Part shown: piece after piece, positions 1 through 6,497 of the stretch
How the letters are laid out: the number at the start of each line of letters is the position of its first letter
Position numbering within the stretch: the first letter of the stretch is position 1
Assembly: GCF_901875575.1 (NCBI RefSeq)
Contig: NZ_CABFMF010000022.1
Span: 1 to 64,000, forward strand
Direction: 5' to 3'
Length of the DNA stretch: 64,000 bases
From: an uncultured Streptococcus sp.
Lineage (GTDB): Bacteria; Bacillota; Bacilli; Lactobacillales; Streptococcaceae
Position numbers and translations under genes: made by a program
The notes under the pieces: generated by a model
Seen by the model: only the letters and a program-made list of their open reading frames with translations
The model's database searches: none
Told to the model about the DNA's origin: nothing

Positions 1-80
1 AAAAGGACTTAGCCCTGTACAATACAGAACTAAATCCTTTGCTTAAATTAATTGTCTAACTTTTTGGGGTCAGTACAGTA
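1..80. repeat. Possible terminal remnant of an IS3-family element with a stem-loop
   Basis: An imperfect hairpin pairs positions 2-12 with 30-40 around an inner CTGTA/TACAG stem. It is followed at 54-77 by a sequence whose complement begins TGTACTGACCCC and continues AAAAAGTTAGAC, which resembles the terminal inverted repeat of IS150-group IS3 elements as I remember them. No transposase is in the window, so this is at most the end of an element lying to the left. Positions 81-303 show no gene or clear signal. Confidence 0.35.
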
Positions 81-303
81 TCTTTACCTTTTTTTGTTAT
101 CCTTTTAAAATTTTGTAAGTTCATAAAAAGTTACTAGTCAAAAAGAGTATTCTCATGAATAAGATTAGCCAACAATTTTACAAAGTTTGTAATAATCATT
201 GGACGAGGAAAATGAGGATATAAATTGGATAAGATAGACTAGGAATTTGACTTGTGCTACGTATCATTTATTAGAAGTTATTATTGGATTACAATGCTGA
301 AAA

Positions 304-335
304 CAAAAAAGAACAGTCGAAACTGTTCCTTTTAA
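304..335. terminator. Bidirectional terminator-like hairpin outside the IME left end
   Basis: GAACAG at 311-316 pairs with CTGTTC at 323-328. An A-run precedes the stem and a short T-run follows it, so it could stop transcription in either direction. It lies just outside the left attachment core. Confidence 0.5.
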
Positions 336-336
336 A

Positions 337-356
337 ATTATTTGAGACCGTATTTT
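337..356. other. Left attachment core (att)
   Basis: This 20-bp copy is identical to the 3' end of rpmE at 7759-7778 but leads into unrelated sequence on the left. It marks one chromosome-element junction. Which copy is the original cannot be proven without an empty-site genome, but the intact rpmE is at the right end. Confidence 0.8.
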
Positions 357-452
357 ACAAAGGTATACTCTGTAATGTTTAAATCCTTATTAAATCAACG
401 TTTCTAAAGGGAAAGTAGCTGTAAAATATTATATATATAGCGTATTGTTAAA

Positions 453-481
453 CCAAGACGGTACCAAAAAGGTACCAAAAA
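453..481 (+). repeat. Subterminal GGTACC direct-repeat pair, left end of IME
   Basis: CCAAGACGGTACCAAAAA (453-470) is followed at once by GGTACCAAAAA. The same 18 bp, also followed by a second GGTACC, occurs at 7660-7690 inside the right end in the same orientation. Paired subterminal repeats about 100 bp inside an attachment core are where arm-type integrase sites are expected. Confidence 0.6.
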
Positions 482-512
482 TTAAGGTTTCGGAGCTTAT
501 AAAATAAAGAAA
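482..512 (-). repeat. Inverted copy of the AAGCTCCGA repeat
   Basis: TCGGAGCTTA followed by an AT-rich tail is the reverse complement of a 31-bp sequence at 6447-6477 just upstream of the integrase, with one mismatch. A shorter third copy lies at 5737-5759. It is a possible recombinase, excisionase or regulator binding site. Confidence 0.55.
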
Positions 513-518
513 GATGTC

Positions 519-872
519 TCAATCAGTTGAGCTTTTTTTATTGCCTTTTTGTAGCAAAGTGACATAGTCGCTCTTTGTGTGGAATAGGTGAGATAAGAAA
601 ACAGTGTTTCGGTTTTGGTCGATGAAGTAAAGCAAAACATATTGGTCAATAATTTTTCCTCGTGTGGGATACTTACTGTTAATCTTTACTCCGATTTTCT
701 CATCAGCGTCAAAACCTGCTTCAGGAAAGATTTCTAAACTTTTTAAGCTGTCTAAAATTTTAGCTACAGTATTTTTGGCAGATTGAGGGGATAGAAGTAC
801 CGTAGCTATATAGTCGTGTATATTGTCGATAGCTTGCTCGACCTCTTTTGAAGCAATCACTTTATAAGCCAT
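519..872 (-). CDS. RelE/ParE-type toxin
   Basis: The 117-residue product has the RelE/ParE superfamily layout: a short N-terminal strand (YKVIASKEVEQAI), a helical hairpin, then GKIIDQYVLLYFIDQNRN and a C-terminal VFLSHLFHTKSDY strand, where the catalytic or binding face lies. Members of the family either cut mRNA on the ribosome or poison gyrase; the sequence alone does not say which. The start codon lies 11 bp inside the upstream antitoxin gene, the usual coupled order of antitoxin then toxin. It is the last gene of the leftward arm and probably stabilises the IME. CTCAA/TTGAG with a T-run at about 518-537 overlaps its 3' end. Confidence 0.8.
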   Translation of the reverse strand: MAYKVIASKEVEQAIDNIHDYIATVLLSPQSAKNTVAKILDSLKSLEIFPEAGFDADEKIGVKINSKYPTRGKIIDQYVLLYFIDQNRNTVFLSHLFHTKSDYVTLLQKGNKKSSTD

Positions 873-1146
873 AGCGTACCCTCATATTGTCTAGGGAAGT
901 TCCTTCCCCTGCCTCGTATTCTCTCAAGGCACGTTCAGACTGGACTTGTAATTCTTCAATCAACTGCTCTCTATGTAGATCTTTGGCCGTCTTAATAGGG
1001 AAATCTTGCTCCAGGACTATTTGCTCCACAAATAAAGAAATAGCATCTGTCATTGTCATTCCCTTTTCCTTGATAATAGCTCTAGCTTGTTCCATTGTTA
1101 CTTCATTTATTTTAAAATTGTATTGTTTAGCAAGTGATGTAGCCAT
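862..1146 (-). CDS. RelB/DinJ-family antitoxin
   Basis: The 94-residue protein starts at the ATG at 1146, which has a GGAGAT ribosome-binding site; a longer upstream reading frame lacks one. Its N-terminus (about 6-45) reads as a ribbon-helix-helix domain of the RelB/DinJ kind, and its charged C-terminal half would wrap the toxin. It overlaps the toxin gene by 11 bp and should repress their shared promoter. Its own promoter region (about 1150-1200) has the overlapping TATACTAGCTATA inverted repeat typical of such operators. Confidence 0.8.
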   Translation of the reverse strand: MATSLAKQYNFKINEVTMEQARAIIKEKGMTMTDAISLFVEQIVLEQDFPIKTAKDLHREQLIEELQVQSERALREYEAGEGTSLDNMRVRYGL

Positions 1147-1206
1147 GACATATCTCCAATCTATATCTTGTATAGCTAGTATATATCTTTTATACTTTTT
1201 AGGCAA

Positions 1207-1236
1207 GAAAAAACTCTTGAATATAATCCAAGAGTG
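1207..1236 (-). terminator. Terminator of the leftward mob operon
   Basis: On the minus strand an ACTCTTG/CAAGAGT stem is followed by a run of T (the A-run at 1208-1213). It separates the relaxase transcript from the toxin-antitoxin operon. Confidence 0.65.
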
Positions 1237-1601
1237 AAACAAATAGGACCAGTGGTGGAGCGGGTTCTTTACAGCATAAATCTGAAGGCAGTACCTAACC
1301 TGTACTTAAAACAAGTACCTTTGAGCAAACTGTTACCAGTCACCCGACAAACATCCTATCCTTAGTTATAGTTTAGGATAAATAAGAGAGAATGTCAATA
1401 ATAATTTTTATTAACTTAGAAGTTTGTAATATTTGACTTTTCCTTAATTGATTTATTCCAATTTCCTTTTGACAACAAGTAACCTATGACTTCTTATTCC
1501 TGTTGTAATCGGTCGGCAGCTTTTCAGCCTGCCGACACGACCCAACTAGTCTAATTCGTCATAGCTTGCTGTCAAAAGTTTTCTCGGCATAAAGAGGTTG
1601 T
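1237..1601. other. Non-coding spacer of the IME
   Basis: This 365-bp stretch between the toxin-antitoxin operon and mobV contains no convincing gene. It holds a GC-rich hairpin (GTCGGCAG at about 1512 pairing with CTGCCGAC ending about 1538) that lacks a T-run, and a short TAGGATA repeat near 1365-1380. Its function is unknown. Confidence 0.5.
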
Positions 1602-3050
1602 TCAGCGTTCTAGAGTTTGTTCGTAGATTTTTTTGATGACTTTGACAGCACTAACAAGTTTAATAGGTTTGAAAGTATTAAGTTGTTTTGTAAGGTTTTT
1701 GAATTCCTTTTGTTTCATGTAGTTTTGAGCCTGGTTTCGCCATACTCCAAGCTTTCTGCTAGCTATATTTAGACGGTCACGAAGTTGTGAAATTTTATTT
1801 TTCAAGCTATTGTTTTCAATTTCTAAAATTCGTTTTTGATTTTTAGTTTCTCGAAGTTCGTCTAATATCTCATTTTTATTACTTGCTACATTTCTCAGTA
1901 TATTCAATTCCTTGTTTTGTTGCTGGATAGTGTGTGACAGTCTGCGGTTCTCGTAGAAGTGTTGGATCACAGATTTTATTAAATTATTGAGTGTTTCAGG
2001 GGAGAGTTTAATTTTTCCATCGAGAGTTTGTTTGCCTATTGTTCCATTTTCAATTTGACTGATATTCAGTCCTTCGAAATTTTGATATTTTTGAAGGTAC
2101 TCTCGAAGTTGCTTGGTCAGTTCGTTGATAGTACCTTGTTTTGTCTTTATATCTTGGTTCATACTATCAATTGTTTCAGTTTTACTACCTATGATGCTGT
2201 CTACGATATCTAGATCTTCTTTTTTAGTATCAATTTCTTTTTCAAGATGTGATAGTGTATCTTGTTTTTCATTTAGAGCATGATCTAGGTTAGATAGCAT
2301 TTTATTTTTTTCTTCGTCTATAATTTTTAGTTCTTCGTCAACCATTTTTAAATCGTTAACTTTATTTGTCAAAGCTTTATTCATTTGATTTAGTTCGCTG
2401 TTAAATTCTATTATTTTATCGAATTTTTCGTCAATTTGTTTTTCGATTTTTTGAAGAACCTCTTGCTTGTCCTTGTATTCCTGTGTTGATAAATGTTTTT
2501 TTGTACTATCAAGTTCTCCTCGTTGGAGATGAAAACCATATTGAGATAAATACTTGGGGAGTTCATCTTGGATTTTTTTCAACTCTTCACGATTAAAAAT
2601 TGATTTGGACGATAACTTTCCTTGCTTCATTGGTACAATTCCCATGTGCATGTGTGGTGTGTTTTCGTCTAGGTGAACACTAGCATAGGCAATATTTTCT
2701 AAACCATAGTTTTCAGCGAAATAATTTTTAGAAGTTTCAAAAAATCTTCTTGTCTCCTCGGGAGTAAGTTTAGCAAAAAAATCTTTATCAGATGTTATAA
2801 TCCATTCATCGCAGAGAACGGCATCTTTTCGAATAGCTCGTTTAGAAATTTTGTTCTCGTCTATGTAGTTTTTAATTTGCTTTTCGTACGACAGAGAGCG
2901 GTCTCTATCTGTCAATTCATAGTTTAAATGTGAGCGTTCAATATCAATATCCTTGTTACTGTGTTGCTTAAAAATACGTTCATTGTGTCTGTAAGCTCCA
3001 CCTAAATTACCTGATTTGTACTTTGTCATTCTGGCTACAACGTAACTCAT
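1602..3050 (-). CDS. MobV-family relaxase (Pre/MobM-like)
   Basis: The 482-residue protein nicks oriT and pilots the transferred strand in mobilization. The first ~200 residues closely match pMV158 MobM as I remember it: H22 in RHNERIF is the proposed DNA-linking nucleophile, and H126, H133 and H135 in HLDENTPHMHMG form the metal site. From about residue 200 to 450 it is a long coiled coil used for dimerisation and coupling, followed by a basic tail. It starts at the ATG at 3050 downstream of a predicted oriT at 3157-3185. With no mating-pair genes in the element, it must borrow a helper conjugation system. Confidence 0.92.
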   Translation of the reverse strand: MSYVVARMTKYKSGNLGGAYRHNERIFKQHSNKDIDIERSHLNYELTDRDRSLSYEKQIKNYIDENKISKRAIRKDAVLCDEWIITSDKDFFAKLTPEETRRFFETSKNYFAENYGLENIAYASVHLDENTPHMHMGIVPMKQGKLSSKSIFNREELKKIQDELPKYLSQYGFHLQRGELDSTKKHLSTQEYKDKQEVLQKIEKQIDEKFDKIIEFNSELNQMNKALTNKVNDLKMVDEELKIIDEEKNKMLSNLDHALNEKQDTLSHLEKEIDTKKEDLDIVDSIIGSKTETIDSMNQDIKTKQGTINELTKQLREYLQKYQNFEGLNISQIENGTIGKQTLDGKIKLSPETLNNLIKSVIQHFYENRRLSHTIQQQNKELNILRNVASNKNEILDELRETKNQKRILEIENNSLKNKISQLRDRLNIASRKLGVWRNQAQNYMKQKEFKNLTKQLNTFKPIKLVSAVKVIKKIYEQTLER

Positions 3051-3063
3051 AATTCGTCCTTTC

Positions 3064-3330
3064 TCGGCTCAAAGGGTCGCCGAGCGTGTGGCTAAAAATT
3101 GCCACACATAAGCAAGCCCTTATGCGGTGTTCTTTACTGAGAACGGCACTACTTCCAAGTAAAGTATAACGCACTATACTTTACCTCCGGGAAAGTGTGC
3201 GGTCTCCGACGGTTTTGCTCTCTCGAAAGAGAGCAATCGGACTGTCGAAACAGTCCGATGAAAAGAGAAGTTCGAGCCACAAACTTCTCTTTTTGTTTCG
3301 CTCCGAAGAGCGAAAGGCATTCCGAAGAAT
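3064..3330. other. Stem-loop-rich region between mobV and rep
   Basis: At least eight hairpins are packed here, including GTGTGGC/GCCACAC (~3083-3104), CATAAG/CTTATG (~3106-3123), TTGCTCTC/GAGAGCAA (~3224-3245), TCGGACTG/CAGTCCGA (~3238-3259), AGAGAAG/CTTCTCT (~3263-3290), TTCGCTC/GAGCGAA (~3297-3314) and GGCATTC/GAATGCC (~3317-3333). The TCGAAA/CCGAAG loops recur. In rolling-circle elements such regions hold single-strand origins and the transfer origin. No gene is likely; short open frames here are by-products of the inverted repeats. Confidence 0.6.
3157..3185 (-). other. Predicted MobV-type origin of transfer (oriT)
   Basis: GTAAAGTATA (3159-3168) and TATACTTTAC (3175-3184) form a perfect 10-bp inverted repeat around ACGCAC. 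On the minus strand the core reads TAGTGCG then TTATACTTTAC, which corresponds to the pMV158 oriT with its nick in TAGTGTG/TTA. By analogy nicking is between 3170 and 3169 on the minus strand. It lies ~107 bp upstream of the relaxase start, the usual position. Confidence 0.85.
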
Positions 3331-3332
3331 GC

Positions 3333-4178
3333 CTAACGACCCCCATAAAAAGCAAGTTGTTTTTCTAGTTTGGGTCGTTCTTTATGTAACAGATTTTTCA
3401 TCAATTGCAAATAATCAGTATCGGAAGTTTGATGAGTTTCCAAAATTTTCTTGTATTTACTTCTAGTGTTTTTGCTGACTTTATTCCAGATTCCTTTATC
3501 ACGTGTTAAAGCTAATAGATAAAGTTGTGTTTCAATTCCTAGAGTTTCAAAATAAAACGGTTTGAATATAATAGTGTCAATAACCTCAAAAATATTTTCA
3601 ACGGAGCGACTTCGTAACTGGAATTCTAATCTCCACCAATGTTCATATTGTTGTGCGTTTTGTCGTTCATCTTCACTTCCGTTCGTCAGTTGTTCAACTT
3701 TTTTATCGTATAGTCGAATTTGTTTTTCTGACCTTGAAGCTCCTAGATATTTCGTTTCAAGCTTACCATTTTTGTCTCTCCATTCTTTTGTTGCAGTAGG
3801 CCGTCCCTTCTTTTCTAAAATGAATTCACTACAATCAAGATTAAAAAAATCAAAAGCTAAGTCAGCTCGAGTGATTGAAATATCTTCGAGATATGGTATA
3901 ATCTTATTAAGAATTTCAGTATCAACTGTTCGGAGTTTGTTAGGATTAAACTCCATTCGGAAAGGGCGAGCATTTCGAGCTTGTCCTTTTAGTTTATCAT
4001 ACTCTAAATGGAGGATAACTTGCCCCCCAGACTTGGTATAGGCTTGAAACATATCTGTCATAGCTTTTTGAGTGATGATTGCAATATGGTTGCTAACTAA
4101 TTTTTTAAAATTATTGAAACTACTGTGGCGTATTTCAGCAGTTATAGTAATATTATCTAAACTAACTTTTAAATCCAA
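3333..4178 (-). CDS. Rep_trans-family replication initiator
   Basis: The 281-residue protein fits the rolling-circle replication initiator family PF02486: ISITRADLAFDFF (about 105) and YLGASRSEKQIRLYDKK (about 145-160) are its two best-kept motifs, and the tyrosine in RLYDKK is the likely DNA-linking residue. The start is a TTG at 4178 placed 5-6 nt after AAAGGAGG. A role in replicating the excised circular IME is likely. MobT relaxases of Tn916-type elements belong to the same superfamily, but here a separate MobV relaxase makes the replication role more probable. Confidence 0.8.
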   Translation of the reverse strand: MDLKVSLDNITITAEIRHSSFNNFKKLVSNHIAIITQKAMTDMFQAYTKSGGQVILHLEYDKLKGQARNARPFRMEFNPNKLRTVDTEILNKIIPYLEDISITRADLAFDFFNLDCSEFILEKKGRPTATKEWRDKNGKLETKYLGASRSEKQIRLYDKKVEQLTNGSEDERQNAQQYEHWWRLEFQLRSRSVENIFEVIDTIIFKPFYFETLGIETQLYLLALTRDKGIWNKVSKNTRSKYKKILETHQTSDTDYLQLMKNLLHKERPKLEKQLAFYGGR

Positions 4179-4196
4179 ATAAACCTCCTTTCTTTT

Positions 4197-4225
4197 AGAG
4201 GTCGCCTATCGGCGCCTCTTTTTTG
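4197..4225 (+). terminator. Hairpin-terminator in the rep leader, rightward orientation
   Basis: AGAGGTCGCC (4197-4206) pairs with GGCGCCTCT (4211-4219), followed by TTTTTT on the plus strand. It stops transcription running opposite to rep, directly in front of the rep ribosome-binding site. This would suit a counter-transcript that controls rep, as in pT181-like plasmids, but no rightward promoter is obvious. Confidence 0.55.
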
Positions 4226-4470
4226 TCTGCGTAAAGACCTCCGTAAAATGACATTCTTGGGGGAGCAACCCCAAGCCGACTTCGTCGGACCATTTTCATT
4301 TTGCTACGGTCAAACTTGCCAAAAAATGGGTGTAGTAAAATCCCACGAAATGGGAACATAGCGTGCTGTTAGAAGCGCACGCGTTATAAATTTTGAGGAA
4401 GCTCAAAAACTTAGTCTCAAAATCTCATTTTCAAAATATTTTCATAGCTGTTTTCATAACTGTTTTAGGA
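4226..4470. other. Candidate double-strand origin / leader upstream of rep
   Basis: This non-coding stretch holds hairpins CTTGGGG/CCCCAAG (~4256-4275), CCGACTTCGTCGG (~4276-4288), TCCCAC/ATGGGA-type and GCGTGC/GCGCACGC (~4363-4383). Structured DNA beside a rolling-circle initiator is where a nicking origin is expected. No pT181-like nick sequence could be confirmed by eye. Confidence 0.4.
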
Positions 4471-5112
4471 CTAGAAATTTTGTAAATCTGGAACAGATTT
4501 TTGAAAAAGAACAACTCTTTCAATCAAAAATATTTTTTGGATTTTCTCAATGATATCTTCAGGAGGAATTTGCTTGTTCTTCTTGTATTTAAAGAATCGG
4601 TCTTTAGCCTTTTTGATTTCTCCTAAATTGTCAGACACATCAGCAAACAGTAACTCATTCAGTTCAAACCAACGTAGTTCAGACTGTTTACGGACAACCT
4701 CGAAGTTTCTCCAAAAACGTCTACCCTCATCTAGTTTTTCTGCCTTAGCGAAAATATGAGCTCTTTCTAGTTTGCGTTGCTTACGTGGGATAAAACTCCC
4801 TAAATCTTCAATTCCAACATCTGCAAAAATTTCCCCATCTTTAACAACAATAGGAAACCTTAGAGTTTTCAGTTTATTATTTGAAACAAGCTCTAGAAAC
4901 TCACTCAATGTCGTTTTATAGTCCAGTTTATATCTTAAGAAAGCTGGCTTTAGCAATATAAAAAAATCAGGTGTTTTAGATGCGAAAGACAATAAGGTGT
5001 CTTTATCAATATCTTTATAATCGCATGATAAGAATGCGACTTGCCTATTATTAAGCCAGTTTTCTATAATGTTTTTTTGCTCGGTGTCATCACTAAAATA
5101 GATTGTCAACAT
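4471..5112 (-). CDS. Spx/ArsC-like protein lacking redox cysteines, with C-terminal extension
   Basis: The 213-residue protein's first ~115 residues follow the Spx/ArsC thioredoxin-like fold: MLTIYFSDDTEQ strand-helix at the N-terminus, WLNNRQVAFLSCDY, then LRFPIVVKDGE and GSFIPRKQRK, which correspond to the LRRPIII and RRFLPRKVR segments of Spx. The CxxC at positions 10-13 of Spx is replaced (T10, K13), so thiol switching is unlikely. The remaining ~95 residues are charged and unfamiliar. It is in an operon, 5 bp after the RepA_N-domain gene. Binding to the RNA polymerase alpha C-terminal domain is an inference from the fold only. Confidence 0.6.
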   Translation of the reverse strand: MLTIYFSDDTEQKNIIENWLNNRQVAFLSCDYKDIDKDTLLSFASKTPDFFILLKPAFLRYKLDYKTTLSEFLELVSNNKLKTLRFPIVVKDGEIFADVGIEDLGSFIPRKQRKLERAHIFAKAEKLDEGRRFWRNFEVVRKQSELRWFELNELLFADVSDNLGEIKKAKDRFFKYKKNKQIPPEDIIEKIQKIFLIERVVLFQKSVPDLQNF

Positions 5113-5117
5113 TCTTT

Positions 5118-5441
5118 CTATAACTCCCTCACATAAATTCTATCAGGTAGATGAAGTAGAGGATTGTGTTTGTAAACTGTAATCAAGTCAGCAATCTGTA
5201 AACGATATTTCAAGTTAGTTATTCTTGATGTACTAAATCCAAACATTCCAGCGAGTTCTTCCCTTGTGTAAGCAAGATAAATTTCTCCATCATCATCTAC
5301 CCATCCCATTTCAATAGCTTCTTCTCTTTTGCTGAGAAGAAGTATATAAAAAATTATTGCATAAGGGGATAGATCTCTGTATTCTTCCTCGAACAATAAT
5401 GCTTTAGGAAGATAGTAGTAATAATCGTCATCGTAATTCAT
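5118..5441 (-). CDS. RepA_N-domain protein (short)
   Basis: The 107-residue product carries the pattern of the RepA N-terminal domain: YLPKALLFEEEYRDLSPYA, FYILLLSKR, WVDDDGEIYLAYTREELAGMFG and a closing IYVREL. This domain is a winged-helix DNA binder of theta-replicating plasmids, normally followed by a longer C-terminal region that is absent here. The ATG at 5441 is preferred over a GTG at 5450 because AGAGG lies 8 nt before it, inside the 3' end of the upstream gene. It may act as an auxiliary replication or regulatory factor of the IME. Confidence 0.7.
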   Translation of the reverse strand: MNYDDDYYYYLPKALLFEEEYRDLSPYAIIFYILLLSKREEAIEMGWVDDDGEIYLAYTREELAGMFGFSTSRITNLKYRLQIADLITVYKHNPLLHLPDRIYVREL

Positions 5442-5446
5442 ATATC

Positions 5447-5725
5447 TCACCTCTCATATTGTTGTAACCATTTTCTGACTTGGTGTTTATCGTAGAGTGT
5501 GACCCCATCAACAACAATATGAGGCATTCCTGCCTTTTGCCATTTAACAATAGTTGTATTTGATACATCAAGCCAACGGCAGAGACCAGCCATGCGTATC
5601 ATTGGTTTGTAAAGTTCTTGTTCCGTAAAAGCTTTTTCAATAGCTTCTTGAACCATACCATCGTAGCGTGCAAGTAATTGCTTTTCTGTAATCTTAGGAA
5701 GATTGATAGTGAATTGTTCTTGCAT
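5447..5725 (-). CDS. Excisionase-like HTH protein
   Basis: The 92-residue protein has a C-terminal MerR/excisionase-type helix-turn-helix: AGLCRWLDVSNTTIVKWQKA then a wing (VVDGVTLYDK) and VRKWL. Phage DUF771 proteins look similar. It is the first gene of the leftward IME operon, expressed from the TTGACT-17-TATAAT promoter at 5785-5813 and thus under control of the adjacent repressor. Its position opposite the integrase makes a recombination directionality factor plausible. Start ATG follows GAGG. Confidence 0.65.
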   Translation of the reverse strand: MQEQFTINLPKITEKQLLARYDGMVQEAIEKAFTEQELYKPMIRMAGLCRWLDVSNTTIVKWQKAGMPHIVVDGVTLYDKHQVRKWLQQYER

Positions 5726-5736
5726 AGTTTTACCTC

Positions 5737-5759
5737 TTTCTTTATTTTGTAAGCTCCGA
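5737..5759 (+). repeat. AAGCTCCGA repeat, copy upstream of leftward operon
   Basis: TTTATTTTGTAAGCTCCGA and four flanking bases match the copy at 6447-6469 exactly and, inverted, the copy near the left end. It lies in the 5' untranslated region of the excisionase-like gene, about 25-45 nt downstream of the promoter. Confidence 0.6.
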
Positions 5760-5761
5760 CA

Positions 5762-5837
5762 TACTCGTTTTTGAGTACATCTGTATTATATACTCTAAAA
5801 CGAGTAAAGTCAAGTTGTTTTTTCTCTTATTTGAGTA
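5762..5837. promoter_or_regulatory. Three-site operator region of the IME genetic switch
   Basis: Three palindromic sites share TACTC-N6-GAGTA: 5762-5777 (perfect), 5791-5806 (perfect) and 5822-5837 (TTCTC-N6-GAGTA, one mismatch). Start-to-start spacings are 29 and 31 bp, about three helical turns. They separate the divergent leftward operon and the repressor gene, as lambdoid operators do. The CI-like protein encoded at 5868 is the obvious ligand. Confidence 0.8.
5785..5813 (-). promoter_or_regulatory. Leftward promoter of the IME operon
   Basis: On the minus strand TTGACT (5808-5813), a 17-bp spacer and TATAAT (5785-5790) form a near-consensus promoter. The second operator fills the spacer exactly, so repressor binding would exclude RNA polymerase. 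Confidence 0.85.
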
Positions 5838-5867
5838 AATGTGTTAGAATAGTAGTGGAGGTAGAAA

Positions 5868-6410
5868 ATGGATAACAATGATTTGCTTTTTAGGAAACCA
5901 CCTAACAGACTGGAAAAACTTATGGAAAATCATGGGGTTACTTTGAAAGAGGTTAGTGAAAATACGGGTATACCTATAACTACACTTTCTGGATATAAAA
6001 AAAATCAGCGTGCTCCTAAAAAAAATAATGCAGAGATACTTGCTGAGTATTTCGGTGTCTCGGTTGCTTATTTGATGGGGCTTGATGATGTTCCTAGTAG
6101 AGATAGTGGCATTCTTCATAGCCCTAAAGAGGATTTAGAAGAGACAATAAAATTGATGTTTGATTTAGGGAGAGAGGAAGGATTTTCAGAAGAGTTCTTG
6201 ATAGAATTGACAGACAGGGTATTTAAATCACATCCTAGCCAAAAGTGGATTGAGTATACGAAAGCCATCGAGCCAATAAAATTAGAGATAGCCGAGTGGC
6301 AAGAAAAAGAGACCGAATTACAAGAGCAATTAGAGACGGTGCAGTCTCACATAAACAGATTGAAGAATCAAATTAGGAAGATAGAAAGACAATATTATCC
6401 AGATTTTTAA
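5868..6410 (+). CDS. CI-like repressor (XRE family)
   Basis: The 180-residue protein has an XRE helix-turn-helix at about residues 10-70 (RLEKLMENHGVTLKEVSENT, ITTLSGYKK, LAEYFGVSVAYLMGLDD). The C-terminal half (about 120-180) is a predicted coiled coil rich in E, Q and K (EKETELQEQLE) rather than the LexA-type peptidase of many CI proteins. Release of repression must then work by another route, such as an antirepressor or peptidase. A GGAGG site precedes the ATG. The three operators directly upstream imply autoregulation and control of the leftward operon. Confidence 0.8.
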   Translation: MDNNDLLFRKPPNRLEKLMENHGVTLKEVSENTGIPITTLSGYKKNQRAPKKNNAEILAEYFGVSVAYLMGLDDVPSRDSGILHSPKEDLEETIKLMFDLGREEGFSEEFLIELTDRVFKSHPSQKWIEYTKAIEPIKLEIAEWQEKETELQEQLETVQSHINRLKNQIRKIERQYYPDF

Positions 6411-6446
6411 TCGATTTCCCCAAAATAAGAGTAAATAGCTCTCTAA

Positions 6447-6477
6447 TTTCTTTATTTTGTAAGCTCCGAAACCTTAA
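6447..6477 (+). repeat. AAGCTCCGA repeat upstream of integrase
   Basis: This 31-bp copy ends 20 bp before the integrase start codon and matches the inverted copy at 482-512 with one mismatch. Presence of the same sequence close to the left end and in front of int suggests a site for integrase autoregulation or for a directionality factor. Confidence 0.55.
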
Positions 6478-6497
6478 AAAATAAAGGAGAAATTAGA

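Noticed and set aside
3197..3466. 89-codon plus-strand and 68-codon minus-strand frames in the IME stem-loop region
   Set aside because: Composed of inverted-repeat sequence, no ribosome-binding sites, no family resemblance.
3562..4041. 159-codon plus-strand frame inside rep
   Set aside because: Antisense to the Rep_trans gene with serine-rich random composition.
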